From: Deltaproteobacteria bacterium
Lineage (GTDB): Bacteria > Desulfobacterota > Desulfarculia > Adiutricales > Adiutricaceae
Direction: 5' to 3'
Length of the DNA stretch: 44,846 nucleotides
NCBI GenBank assembly: GCA_031265205.1
Contig: JAISCZ010000046.1
Coordinates: 1 to 44,846 of the forward strand
The notes below the pieces were generated by a model that saw only the letters and a program-made list of their open reading frames with translations, was not told the DNA's origin and searched no databases. Positions 36,259 to 44,846 of this stretch are shown here, piece by piece. Position 1 is the first letter of the stretch. The number at the start of each line of letters is the position of its first letter. The position numbers and the translations under genes are program-made.

Positions 36259-38040
36259 ATGAAGAATATTAGAATTAGCAATCAGAATTTCGAGAGGGTT
36301 ATTACAAATAACCTTATATACGCCGACAAAACAAAACACGTTTGGGAACTGGCGCGAACGGATGACGCGTATTTTTTATCAAGGCCCAGAAGATTTGGCA
36401 AATCGCTCCTTTTAAGCACGTTCGAGGCGCTTTTTAAAGGGCCTTCGGATCCTGAGCGAAATCCTCAAGGGCTTTTTAAAAATTTATGGATTAGCGGAAA
36501 AGAAGCGAACTATGATTTTAATGATAACTATCCTGTTATAAAGTTATCGATGGCCATGTCGAATTTTTCTCCAGAGATCGTTTCGCGCGCTCTCCAGACA
36601 AAACTCCAATTTGTCGCCGCGTCTTACGGAATATCCCTTAATGACGATATTCCAGAAGCAATGTTTAGGATCCTCATATCAAATCTTAAGAGCAAATTTA
36701 ATAAAAACGTCGTTTTGCTTATCGACGAGTACGACGAGCCCATTAGCTCAATTATTGGCAATCCTGATTTGGCGGGAAAAAATTCATTAGTTTTAAAAGG
36801 CTTTTATTCCGTCCTCAAAGAACATCAAGCTGATTTACGTTTTGTGATGCTCGCCGGCATTACACGTTATGAATTATTATGGCAGTCAGGAATTCTAAAC
36901 CATCTTGTTGACTTAACCATGTCAAAGAAACGCGCGGACATTTGTGGGTTTACTTATGAAGAATTTGATAAATGTTTCGCGGACCGTTTTCCAATTACAA
37001 TAGAAAAATTCAAGGAACAAGGATATTTAGGCGAAAACTGTGGAGTCTCTGAATTTCGCGAGGCGATTTTTAAAAAATACGACGGCTATAGCTGGGATGG
37101 AAAAACGAGAGTTCTTAATCCATTTTCTCTTCTTAACGCGTTTGAGAACGAAGATTTAACTAGTTATTGGGCTACCCTTGAGCCGTCGAAAAAAACATTA
37201 AACGCGGTTATGTCCAAAAATCCTTTGAGCTTAACAACCGATAAACTACGTAATTTATCTAATGATTCAATTTACTCCATCTCGGATATTAACTCTCTGA
37301 CGCCTATTCCCGCCTTATTTCAAACGGGATATCTAACAATAGATAAAATCATAACAACAGAGGATAATTTATTTTATTCATTCAAAACGCCAAATAACGA
37401 GATAAAACCAGCTTTTTGGAAAGAGTTTTCCTCTTGCCTGTATAAATTTTTAGATTTTGATATTGACAAACTTGATCTAAAAAATGATTTTATAAAGGCC
37501 ATTATCGCCGAGGATTCCATTAAGCTATCAACGTTAATAGATTCATTTTTCGGCGCTATTCCGGCGTCTCTTCATATCCCACAGGAAGCCTACTATCATA
37601 GCGTACTTTATGGCTATCTAAATGGATTAATAAATATAAAAGCGTTACCTGAAATACCTGGCGCCGATGGAACGCCAGACATTCTTTGCGTTATTGGCGA
37701 TGATTTGTATGTTATCGTCGAGTTGAAATACAAAGACCAAGATACCCATCCATTGAGATTAAACCAAAAAATCAAAACCGCAATGGAAAGGCTCGCCATT
37801 TCCGCCCTAAAAACTATAGACGCGAAACATTACTTGAGACCATATCTAACCAAAGCCACAAAAATATTGAAATTAGGCTTAGGCGTTTATGGGAGGGGTC
37901 ACTCCATGGCCATTCTGGAAAATGAAGGACAAACCAAGGCGCGCGCAAAGCTTATGGATACGCGTGAAAAGCTTATGGCTAAAAGATCAAGAGGCGCCCG
38001 CTTTAATAGCTCCTCGCCGAATACTTCCACTAAAAAATAG
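36259..38040 (+). CDS. AAA-ATPase-like / PD-(D/E)XK nuclease protein, divergent paralogue 4
   Basis: 593 residues, same two-domain architecture but clearly more distant from the other four. It starts directly at MKNIRISNQNFERVI, lacking the ~12-residue leader of its relatives, then LIYADKTKHVWEL, Walker A RPRRFGKSLLLST, Walker B VVLLIDEYDEPIS, LAGITRYELLWQSGILNHLVDLTM, GFTYEEFDKCFADRF, and nuclease core GTPDILCVI...VIVELKYKDQ. The C-terminus carries an extra ~40-residue basic tail after GRGHSMAILENEG. Its upstream DNA does not share the family leader. Base composition is more AT-rich than nearby GC-rich DNA, like the other members, which suggests acquisition from outside. Confidence 0.88.
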   Translation: MKNIRISNQNFERVITNNLIYADKTKHVWELARTDDAYFLSRPRRFGKSLLLSTFEALFKGPSDPERNPQGLFKNLWISGKEANYDFNDNYPVIKLSMAMSNFSPEIVSRALQTKLQFVAASYGISLNDDIPEAMFRILISNLKSKFNKNVVLLIDEYDEPISSIIGNPDLAGKNSLVLKGFYSVLKEHQADLRFVMLAGITRYELLWQSGILNHLVDLTMSKKRADICGFTYEEFDKCFADRFPITIEKFKEQGYLGENCGVSEFREAIFKKYDGYSWDGKTRVLNPFSLLNAFENEDLTSYWATLEPSKKTLNAVMSKNPLSLTTDKLRNLSNDSIYSISDINSLTPIPALFQTGYLTIDKIITTEDNLFYSFKTPNNEIKPAFWKEFSSCLYKFLDFDIDKLDLKNDFIKAIIAEDSIKLSTLIDSFFGAIPASLHIPQEAYYHSVLYGYLNGLINIKALPEIPGADGTPDILCVIGDDLYVIVELKYKDQDTHPLRLNQKIKTAMERLAISALKTIDAKHYLRPYLTKATKILKLGLGVYGRGHSMAILENEGQTKARAKLMDTREKLMAKRSRGARFNSSSPNTSTKK

Positions 38041-38368
38041 TTTCAAGCGCGACTCTTTATCGCTTTTGAAAAGCGTTTCTTTACGCGCCAAAGCTTAATT
38101 GACCGTGTCGGCGCCATTACCTTGTCAATTCCGAACTGGCGAAGGATACGTCAACGTTAACCTGAAATCTCGGCGTTTTTTTGTAGCTACGCGCCATTTT
38201 TAAGCACTAATAATACGTTGTTAAAAATAGGACTTAACTAAACCGGAGCTTTTTTTTTGATTTAAACGGAGCGTTTATTTTTGCTTTAATTGCAATTAGC
38301 GTTCAAGTTTACGGCAATTTAATAATTTTATCTGTATTCGGCCGCATTTTTTTTCGACCGCGCTTTTC
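38041..38368. other. AT-rich gene-free stretch
   Basis: No gene recognised. It may contain the outer end of the IS630 remnant that follows. Confidence 0.3.
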
Positions 38369-38588
38369 TTAAAATGGTTCAAGAATTGTATTAATCCATG
38401 GCCAATTAGTCAATTTTATAAGACCATCTGGGTTTTTAACCATATTTCTTAATCCCGCTTTAGCTTGAACCATTGTCTCGTCTAGTGTTTCAAGAGTTAT
38501 ATTCCCAAAATATTTACCCCTAAGCATTTTCCAAATTTGCTCAGTGGGATTTAATTCTGGGCTGTATGGCGCCATAGTTATATAGGAC
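38369..38588 (-). pseudogene. IS630-family transposase, C-terminal fragment
   Basis: About 70 codons: APYSPELNPTEQIWKMLRGKYFGN matches the third catalytic block of the DDE_3 (IS630) transposases, where the Glu-bearing segment is normally PPYSPELNPIE. The first two catalytic Asp blocks are missing. The fragment is cut at about 38588 where a second, unrelated IS630-type remnant begins on the opposite strand. Confidence 0.75.
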
Positions 38589-38597
38589 GCTAAACAT

Positions 38598-39288
38598 AAC
38601 GAAACTCGTCCTCACCTCAAAAAGTACTAGTAAGATCCCCCCGGAGCGTAACGCTGAGTTCGTAGCGGCAATGGAAGACGTTTTTCAGGCGCGCTACCGC
38701 CCCTTCGACCCCGAGACGCCCGTCGTTCGCGTGGATGAGTCGAACAAGCGGCTCGTTTCAAGCGCGACGCCATCCATCCCGGTCGCCCCCGGTAAGCCCT
38801 CGCGGGAAGAGCGCGAATACGTCCGGCGCGGGGTGGCTGACATATTTATGGCTGTAGAGCCCATGGCCGGGAAACGGTGGGTTCGGTAACGGAGAGGCGG
38901 ACCAGCGTTGATTGGTCGCTGAATATTGAAGACTTACTTGACAATAAGTACCAGGACGCCTCTAAGGTCGTACTAGTAATGGACAACCTCAACACCCACG
39001 CGATAAGCTCCTTATACAAGACTTTTCCACCGGAAGAGGCCTTGCGTCACGCTTACCGCCTTGACTCCATTTCACCCAAAGCATGGCGGATGGTTGAACA
39101 TGGCCGAGATTGAGCTGAGCGTTCTTGCGGGTCAACGCTTGAATAGGCGCGTTGGCGACATTGAGACAATGAGGCGAGAAGTCGCGACGTGGGAAACCGC
39201 GCGTAACCGCGCGGGAGCGGACGTCACATGGCGTTTTACCACGGACGACGCCCTGATCAAACTCAGGAGGCTGTATCCGAAGATTTAA
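38598..39288 (+). pseudogene. IS630-family transposase, frameshifted remnant
   Basis: Homologous pieces lie in successive frames: RPHLKKY, then IPPERNAEFVAAMEDVFQARYRPFDPETPVVRVDESNKRLV in adjoining parts (first Asp), then after a frameshift near 38880 VTERRTSVDW and VVLVMDNLNTHAISSLYKTFPPEEA (second Asp, DNLNTH). After another shift near 39056 comes FHPKHGGWLNMAEIELSVLAGQ (Glu block) through DALIKLRRLYPKI and a stop. The N-terminal helix-turn-helix part is absent and at least three frameshifts are present, so it is dead. It belongs to a different IS630 subgroup from the fragment beside it. Confidence 0.85.
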
Positions 39289-39338
39289 GTGATACACGGC
39301 ACTAGAGATCGAAAGGCGTAGACAGTTCGGGGTAGGCG

Positions 39339-39370
39339 CGTCGACTTTTTGCGGTTTCGTCATCTATTTT
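39339..39370 (+). repeat. 32-bp sequence shared with 8102-8133
   Basis: 28 of 32 bases match 8102-8133. It lies 50 bases beyond the IS630 remnant's stop codon. It could be an element end or another DUF4143 gene scrap. Confidence 0.5.
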
Positions 39371-39406
39371 AAGCCTTTTTAGTGGAACCGCCGGGGGAGA
39401 TCTTTT

Positions 39407-41092
39407 TTAACCCTCAATTTTAACTAAAGCCAAACAGTCTTCCCGATGGTAGACTCCAAGGCCTATTTTGATTATTTTTTTAGCCTGGGACAAATATGGA
39501 TTCACGTATTTTTTCGCGTCGATGGCCTTAAGGCCTTGGCGCGCTAAATTGACGAGAAATCTTTTAAGGTTCCCCTCGTCAGTTTCAGGGGCAAGAGGAT
39601 CGTTGGGTTTTTGATACTTCAACTCAATGACGACATAAAGTCCGTCGGCGAACAAAAGGATTATGTCAGGGGTCCCTTCCCCTCCAGGCAATTCGGAGAG
39701 GGGTGGAATATCTAGTATTCCCCAACAGTAAGCGTGAAGAGCGCTATGATAAAAAGACTCTTCGGCTCTATGAAGTTTCGCGGGGAGCGAGCTGTAGAGA
39801 GAGGCAATTAACGCCGTAAGCTTGATTTCGTCACCGGAGTCCAGAATTTGTCTAAATTTTTTTCCTTCGCCATCTGGATCCTTGCGCAAAAGTCCGAACA
39901 GGCTATCTTTAAACAATTTGTCAAATTCTGTCCTTACTTCATCATTTGGGGTCCTTAATTTATAGAGGTTGCGCTTGTCTGTAAAGGTGACAGTGTCAAT
40001 CGTAAGATAGCCGGCCTGAAAGAGGGCCGGAGCGGGAGCCAAGGAACCTACTTCAGCATAGCCAACGTCGATTGGAGTCAGATTCTGGAGCTTATCCTGT
40101 AGGAATGCCAATGGGTTATTGTAAATAACGGATTTTAAAAAATCATTGGAAGCGTTAATCTGCATCCAGTAAGGATTAAAAGCCGAGTCATCAATGAAAT
40201 TTAGAAGAGAATAAGGATTAAGTATTTTGGTTTCCCCGTCCCAAGTATAGCCATCGTAAAGACTAAGGATTTTAGCGCGTAAATCGGTGACGGTTGACTC
40301 TTGAGTCAACACGCCGCGTTTCTTCATTTTTTCCAGAATTTCGGGAAAATACGCGGAAAAATAAGTATCTAGTTCTTCGTGAGTAAATCCGCAAATATCA
40401 GCGTGCCTTTCTTTAAGCGTTATGTCAATAAGGTGGTTGAGGCCAGTTGACAATCCGATAAAAGCGTAACGCGTCACGCCAGTAACAAAAGCGAAACGAG
40501 TGTATTTTTCCGCGGTTTTTAGCCCAGAGTAAAAATCTATAAGAGTGTCGCGATTAAGTATAGCTAAAGGTAAATTATGTAAATTCGCGCTGACTGGCTC
40601 GTCGTACTCGTCTATCAGAATAACAACCTGTTTATTATATTTTTCGAATAGACTTTCGATAATTGTTGAAAAATCCGAGCCAAGAAGACTGATGTTGAGG
40701 CCCAAATTCTCACGTAAATTAATTTTATCCAGCTCTTTTAAAATAGACGCGCGAAGGGATTCATTAGTTTCGCCAGGCGAAGCCATTGACAGGGAAATGA
40801 TAGGGTGCCGTTCAGGAAACGCGTAACCGGGTCTGTCAATCCACAAATTTTGAAAAAGACCCGCGGGCGGGCCATTTGGATCCGGAGGGCCGCTAAAAAA
40901 AGACTCCAAAGCGCTCAAAAGGAGAGATTTGCCAAATCTTCTTGGCCTGGATAAAAAATAGTTCTTCCCCTTTGTTATAAGAGTGTGGATATGACGCGTT
41001 TTATCAACGTATAAAAAATTATTCTCAATGATCTCTTTAAAATTTTGGCGCCCGGATGGTAATTCTTTCAAGGGCTTTGGCATTGTTTCCAT
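39407..41092 (-). CDS. AAA-ATPase-like / PD-(D/E)XK nuclease protein, paralogue 5
   Basis: 561 residues, intact, and the closest relative of the 18187 gene (long identical stretches such as MKKRGVLTQ and LRAKIL, and NLTPIDVGYAEVGSLAPAPALFQ). Motifs: FLYVDKTRHI, RPRRFGKSLLLSA (Walker A), VVILIDEYDEPVS (Walker B), VTGVTRYAFIGLSTG, GFTHEELDTYF, nuclease core GTPDIILLF...VVIELKYQKP, and the family end CLALVKIEG with stop. GAAGAGAG lies before the ATG. About 230 bases upstream match the 18187 gene's leader. The copy sits between IS630 and IS701 remnants, which suggests that this is an insertion-prone zone. Confidence 0.9.
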   Translation of the reverse strand: METMPKPLKELPSGRQNFKEIIENNFLYVDKTRHIHTLITKGKNYFLSRPRRFGKSLLLSALESFFSGPPDPNGPPAGLFQNLWIDRPGYAFPERHPIISLSMASPGETNESLRASILKELDKINLRENLGLNISLLGSDFSTIIESLFEKYNKQVVILIDEYDEPVSANLHNLPLAILNRDTLIDFYSGLKTAEKYTRFAFVTGVTRYAFIGLSTGLNHLIDITLKERHADICGFTHEELDTYFSAYFPEILEKMKKRGVLTQESTVTDLRAKILSLYDGYTWDGETKILNPYSLLNFIDDSAFNPYWMQINASNDFLKSVIYNNPLAFLQDKLQNLTPIDVGYAEVGSLAPAPALFQAGYLTIDTVTFTDKRNLYKLRTPNDEVRTEFDKLFKDSLFGLLRKDPDGEGKKFRQILDSGDEIKLTALIASLYSSLPAKLHRAEESFYHSALHAYCWGILDIPPLSELPGGEGTPDIILLFADGLYVVIELKYQKPNDPLAPETDEGNLKRFLVNLARQGLKAIDAKKYVNPYLSQAKKIIKIGLGVYHREDCLALVKIEG

Positions 41093-41320
41093 AACGCTCT
41101 CTTCGCTTCGATCGTGAAAGAGGTAGTTAAAAAAGAGAATTTTAAGCGGAATAGCGCTTATTTCTCTTTGAGGCGCGATTTTGAAGAGAAAACGCTTGTC
41201 TTAAAGGTTTGTTTCTGATCCTTAGACACATTCGAACCTCACTATTTATTAGTTTATCCTCAAAATTACAATAAATCAAGTTATTTCGCGAGCGAAAAAT
41301 ATAACGGAGATAGAAAAGTT
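41093..41320 (-). promoter_or_regulatory. Conserved leader of the ATPase-nuclease family (paralogue 5)
   Basis: On the minus strand: AGAGAAATAAGCG, an imperfect inverted repeat (AAGCG-ctattc-CGCTT), then TTTTTTAACTACC about 35 bases before the ATG. The outer part includes AATCAAGT and ATTTCGCG words shared with 19903-20133. Similarity stops at about 41320, where the IS701-like remnant begins. Confidence 0.55.
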
Positions 41321-41324
41321 AACA

Positions 41325-42105
41325 CTACATAGTACTTTGAATAGCGCCATATTTAGCGTTGTTAGTCGACAGATCGGCCATATCCTTGAGCTTGCTAATT
41401 TTTTCGCGGGCACAGGATTCATACGAGGAGGCAGATTTTTTTATCGCGTCCTTAATATCATCGAGCGCTATCCCCATTTTAGGAAGAAACGACTGAATCA
41501 AGAGTTTTAATCAAACCAATCGTCATGACCTGTTACGGCTGTTCCGGAAAAGCTAAGATCATTTGATTTTTTATGGGCTGATTGTTTTCAGCTTGGGAGA
41601 CAGCGTTACGATATTCCTTCAAGGATACCGGAGACAGTATGACTGGCGCGGCCTTGGACTGTCCGCCTTAGCGCTAAACAACCTACGGAGTTTGATAAAT
41701 TAAAGGCGCGCGATGAGCGTAAAAAGTACGCGCCGCCTCCAACCAGGCCAGGACCTGACCTCATTGCGCTCCATTCCAGGGTACTTTTCGCGCTCGCGAA
41801 AGCATTGTTCAATAGACTACCGCGTCAAAGCCTGAACGCGAACCATTTCGTGAGAAACGTCAATCGACTCGTTACACAACGCGTATTTAATAGAGCCATC
41901 CTCTAATTTTCTCACATACAGCCAAATTTCCTTACCTGGTTTGCCATCACGTGATTCGACATCTTTAATACATTTATCTTTCGCAATGATTTGGCCTTTT
42001 GAACCGATCCCAAGAACAACACCATTCCAAAGATAGCTTGGATCATTACCGATATCTTTGAAGTGAGATGAGGAAAACGATGTAGTTTCGATATAATTTT
42101 TTCAT
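41325..42105 (-). pseudogene. IS701-like DDE transposase, decayed C-terminal part
   Basis: Reading leftward: LWNGVVLGIGSKGQIIAKDKC, GKEIWLYVRKLEDGSIKYALCNE, then TR-stop where TGG has become TAG (41817-41819), followed in frame by SIEQCFRERE and NEVRSWPGWRRRVLFTLIARL, a further TAA, FIKLRRLFSA. After frameshifts come VSLKEYRNAVSQAENNQPIKN, LAFPEQP, QVMTIGLIKTL and FLPKMGIALDDIKDAI, ending at 41325. The WPGWRRH-like and IEQCFxE motifs are those of IS701-family transposases. The N-terminal half is gone. Confidence 0.75.
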
Positions 42106-42428
42106 CTTCCACTATTCTCCGAAAGCGCGCGCTCTGACGTTAGCGTAGGCAAAAACAAGCGCCTTCGGCGCCTTCGCGCTATTCAAGATCTCTAAAATCT
42201 CAAAATGTCCACTCTAACGTTAGCGCGGACAAAGACGACGCCTTCGGCGCGTCAAGGAGCGAGCGAATTATAATCGCGCGCAATCTTTTAAGCGTGAAAA
42301 TAAATTTCCGTCTTTTAATCAAGGAAGCGACAATTGGGACGAAAAACCGCGCTCTCGGACGCGGACGAGAAAATATTAGGCGCGCGCTAAACGGCGGGGA
42401 GCGCTAAGGATTATCGCGCCGCTTTATT
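42106..42428. other. Gene-free stretch with an 80-bp-spaced direct repeat
   Basis: TCTGACGTTAGCG (from 42133) and TCTAACGTTAGCG (from 42213), each followed by a similar CGCCTTCGGCGC hairpin word. This lies just past the stop of the repeat-protein gene and could hold its terminator: CGCCTTCGGCG is a tetraloop-type stem, but no T-run follows. Confidence 0.4.
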
Positions 42429-44846
42429 TCAGGTTTCCGCGCTTTCCATGGTCGCGCCACCCTCCTCAGACGCGCGGTGCGACGCGTAGAATTCCTCTCC
42501 GATGGCCCCCGCGCCCCGACCATCGGAAAGCTCTTCCATGTCGTAGCCTCTCGGCGGATGGCCATTAAAGGCCGCGACGCGCGCCACCGTCACGCCATCG
42601 TTGTCAGCGAGATCAAAACGCTTGAATTTCTTGGGGAGATGGCCGAAGTAGGCCGCGGCGTGGGCGACCGTCACGCCGCGCGCGTCGCTGAGTTCCCAAA
42701 GGTTAAAATATGGCGGAAGGGCGCCGTTAATAGCCGCGACGTGAGCCACCGTCAAACCTTTCGGGCCGGGGATATCCCAGCGAATGAATCCCGGGGGCAA
42801 TTTGCCGAGAAAAGCGGCGTAGTGGGCCACGGAATGTTCGGTATGGTCAAACAACTCCCACAGTTCGGGGCGAGGAAGCGGATGGCCCGCGCTAGCCGCG
42901 ATCATGGCTACGCTTTGCCCCCTAAAGTCCCGTTTCTCCCAAAGGTCAAAATCCTTGGGCATAGGCCCGGAGAGGGCCGCCGCGTGGGCCACCGTCCAAC
43001 CATTGCTCGGCACGGCAATCTCCCAACGCTTAAAGTCCTTGGGAAGATTTCCATTCTCGGCCGCCACGTGGGCCACCGAGAAGCCACCCGGCGCGAGTAA
43101 CTCCCAGCTGTCAAAGCCCTCCGGGAGATGGCCATTCTTCGCCGCCACGTGAGCCACCGTCAAAAATTTATCGTCCCGCGGAGACCATTGGTCAAAAGAC
43201 GCGGGGAGCGTCCCCTTCTCGGCCGCCATGTGAGCCACCGTCCGAAAAGCGTCGTCCCGCAGATACCAACGGTCAAAAGACGCGGGGAGCGTCCCCGCCT
43301 CGACCGCCGCGTGGGCGACCGTGAGTCCACCCGGACCGCTTAACTCCCAACGGTTAAACCCCTCCGGGAGTTTGTCGGCTTGGGCCGCCGCGTGAGCCAC
43401 CGTTAAGCCACCCGGACCGCTTATCTCCCAATGGTCAAACCCCTCCGGAAGTTTACCGGCCAAAGCCGCCACGTGAGCCACCGTCTGACCCTTCGCTCCC
43501 GCGAGATCCCAGCGGTCAAAGCCCTCCGGGAGATGGCCATTCTTCGCCGCCACGTGAGCCACCGTCCAACCCTCCGCGTCCGCGAGATCCCAACGGTCAA
43601 ACCCCTCCGGGAGCTTGCCAGCCTCCGCCGCCACGTGAGCCACCGTCCGACCTCGCGACTCGCGAATCTCCCATCGGTTAAAATCTTCGGGGAGATGGCC
43701 AGTCAAGGCGGCGTCGTGAGCCACCGTCCAACCTTTGTCGTCCATGAGCTCCCAGCGATCAAAGCTCGCCGGGAGCTTGCCAGTCACCGCCGCGGCGTGG
43801 GCTACCTTTATCCCCCGAGTGTCTTTAATCTCCCATTGGTCGTAGTTCGGCGGCAAGAGTCCCTCGCTGGCCGCGTAGTGGGCGATGGAGCCTTTGAACG
43901 GGCTGGATAACGCGTCGGAGGCCGGCGCGTCCCACCGATCGAAATCCGCGGGGACGCGCCTCCCCAGGACCGCGTACATCCCCACGCTCAACTCCTTCTT
44001 ATCGGCGAGGCCCCAGTCGTTAAAGTCGCGCGGCAGCTTTCCGAAAAGGGCCGCCATGTGCGCCACGGAAAAGCCCCCGTGGGGGGCGATATTCCAGAGG
44101 GAGAAACCCTCCGGAAGATCGCCCCGCGCCGCGGAAACGTGGGCCACGCTCGCGCGTTCCAGGTGGCTCAGGCTCAGCTCGTCGTATCGCGCCGGCAAAG
44201 CGATTCCATCCCTTAAGAGACGGGCCGTAAAGACATCCCGGCCGACGTCGAGGCGCCAACGCCTAAAACCCTTGGGCAAAAGGCCTTTGAGGGCCGCGGC
44301 GTGGGCGACCGTCCAACCGTCCCGGTCCACGATATCCCAACGGGCGAAATCATCCGGGAGATTCCCGCTTTCCGCCGCCTCGTGGGCTAAGGTCACGCCG
44401 TCCGCGCCCGCGATCTCCCAGCTCTGGAAGCCCAAGCGCGGATAGCCTGCCCGCGCCGCCGCGCGCGCGAGGGGCCAAGCGTCTTGTCCGTCCGTCCCTT
44501 CCGGCGCGTCCTCGGGGAGAGCGCGCGCGAGGGCCGCCATCGCCACGACGGTCGCTCCCCCGGGAGCGGCGATCTCGTGGAGCCGACGCCCAGGGGGCAA
44601 ATGGCCGCCCAGCGCCGCCGCGTGCGCGACGGTCAGGCCCTCTTGGGTCGCCATCTCCCAGCGCTGGAAACCCTTGGGCAAATGGCCCCCCAGCGCCGCC
44701 GCGTGGGCGACGGTCCAGCCCCGCGCGGTCGCCGCCTCCCAGTCCCTATAGCCCACCGGGAGACGCCCCTTCGCGGCCGCCGCGTGGGCGACGGTCAGGC
44801 CGTCCGCGCCCGCGAGATCCCAAAGGCTAAAGCCCTCCGGGAGATT
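42429..44846 (-). CDS. Giant 27-residue-repeat (ankyrin-like) protein, 5' end outside window
   Basis: The frame stays open to the window's right end, so only the C-terminal ~805 residues are visible. They consist of about 28 tandem repeats of 27 residues with consensus (W/L)TVAHxAAxxGxLPxxF then (D/x)RWxxxxxxG, for example WTVAHVAAKNGHLPEGF followed by DRWDLA. The G-x-T-x-x-H-x-A-A-x-x-G core is like an ankyrin repeat, but the unit is 27, not 33, residues and has an invariant Pro and Trp. Repeats 3, 4, 6, 7 and 10 are irregular. The chain ends with ~35 non-repeat acidic residues. There is no signal peptide or membrane segment in view. By analogy it should form a solenoid that binds proteins, possibly of the host; that is inference. 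Confidence 0.85.
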   Translation of the reverse strand, partial: NLPEGFSLWDLAGADGLTVAHAAAAKGRLPVGYRDWEAATARGWTVAHAAALGGHLPKGFQRWEMATQEGLTVAHAAALGGHLPPGRRLHEIAAPGGATVVAMAALARALPEDAPEGTDGQDAWPLARAAARAGYPRLGFQSWEIAGADGVTLAHEAAESGNLPDDFARWDIVDRDGWTVAHAAALKGLLPKGFRRWRLDVGRDVFTARLLRDGIALPARYDELSLSHLERASVAHVSAARGDLPEGFSLWNIAPHGGFSVAHMAALFGKLPRDFNDWGLADKKELSVGMYAVLGRRVPADFDRWDAPASDALSSPFKGSIAHYAASEGLLPPNYDQWEIKDTRGIKVAHAAAVTGKLPASFDRWELMDDKGWTVAHDAALTGHLPEDFNRWEIRESRGRTVAHVAAEAGKLPEGFDRWDLADAEGWTVAHVAAKNGHLPEGFDRWDLAGAKGQTVAHVAALAGKLPEGFDHWEISGPGGLTVAHAAAQADKLPEGFNRWELSGPGGLTVAHAAVEAGTLPASFDRWYLRDDAFRTVAHMAAEKGTLPASFDQWSPRDDKFLTVAHVAAKNGHLPEGFDSWELLAPGGFSVAHVAAENGNLPKDFKRWEIAVPSNGWTVAHAAALSGPMPKDFDLWEKRDFRGQSVAMIAASAGHPLPRPELWELFDHTEHSVAHYAAFLGKLPPGFIRWDIPGPKGLTVAHVAAINGALPPYFNLWELSDARGVTVAHAAAYFGHLPKKFKRFDLADNDGVTVARVAAFNGHPPRGYDMEELSDGRGAGAIGEEFYASHRASEEGGATMESAET

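Noticed and set aside
42477..44445. Plus-strand open frames opposite the 27-residue-repeat gene
   Set aside because: They are periodic antisense shadows of the repeat and change frame with it.
1..44846. CRISPR array, tRNA or rRNA genes
   Set aside because: No regularly spaced short repeats with unique spacers and no tRNA T-loop or rRNA signatures were seen on either strand.

Overview
The window looks like a chromosome segment of a Gram-negative, probably anaerobic, host-associated bacterium whose genome is decaying. The evidence is signal-peptide and envelope proteins, partial cobalamin and cobalt-transport modules, a GC-rich backbone full of CGCG-type words, a coding density of only about 60 percent, several broken genes and many transposon remnants. 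A Desulfobacterota-like lineage (former Deltaproteobacteria) is my guess from gene style; the sequence alone cannot prove it.

Layout. 1-3100: the 3' end of a PD-(D/E)XK nuclease-type gene and an IS110-family transposase with an unusual basic N-terminal extension. 3277-5259: a Sel1-repeat protein and a NamZ-type (DUF1343) muramidase, both on the minus strand. 5377-9494: a poor region holding an intact hicB antitoxin beside a ruined hicA toxin, and a 5'-truncated DUF4143 ATPase. 9495-16471: housekeeping and cobalamin genes: mutM, cobD-type decarboxylase and cbiB on the minus strand, facing a DUF4198 protein, cbiQ and cbiO on the plus strand. The cobalt substrate-binding membrane gene cbiM is missing from its usual place.

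18187-41092 is dominated by five near-full-length paralogues of one family, an AAA-ATPase-like domain fused to a C-terminal PD-(D/E)XK nuclease domain (plus the related fragment at the left edge). Four of them (18187, 21118, 24163, 39407) are close relatives that share leader DNA, and some share DNA just past the stop, so they were copied as cassettes. Between them lie a small unknown gene, a 1554-residue membrane protein with an internal repeat, a duplicated inverted fragment of that same gene (20222-20757), an AlkC-type DNA glycosylase, a truncated group IIC intron sitting directly behind a terminator hairpin, and two overlapping IS630 remnants.

41325-44846: an IS701-like transposase remnant, then the 3' part of a gene made almost wholly of about 28 copies of a 27-residue ankyrin-like repeat that runs off the right edge.

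Functionally, the cobD/cbiB/cbiQO genes belong to cobalamin assembly and cobalt uptake; mutM and alkC are base-excision repair. The best candidates for something undescribed are the cassette-like ATPase-nuclease family with its conserved leader and the 27-residue repeat protein. No tRNA, rRNA or CRISPR array was seen.
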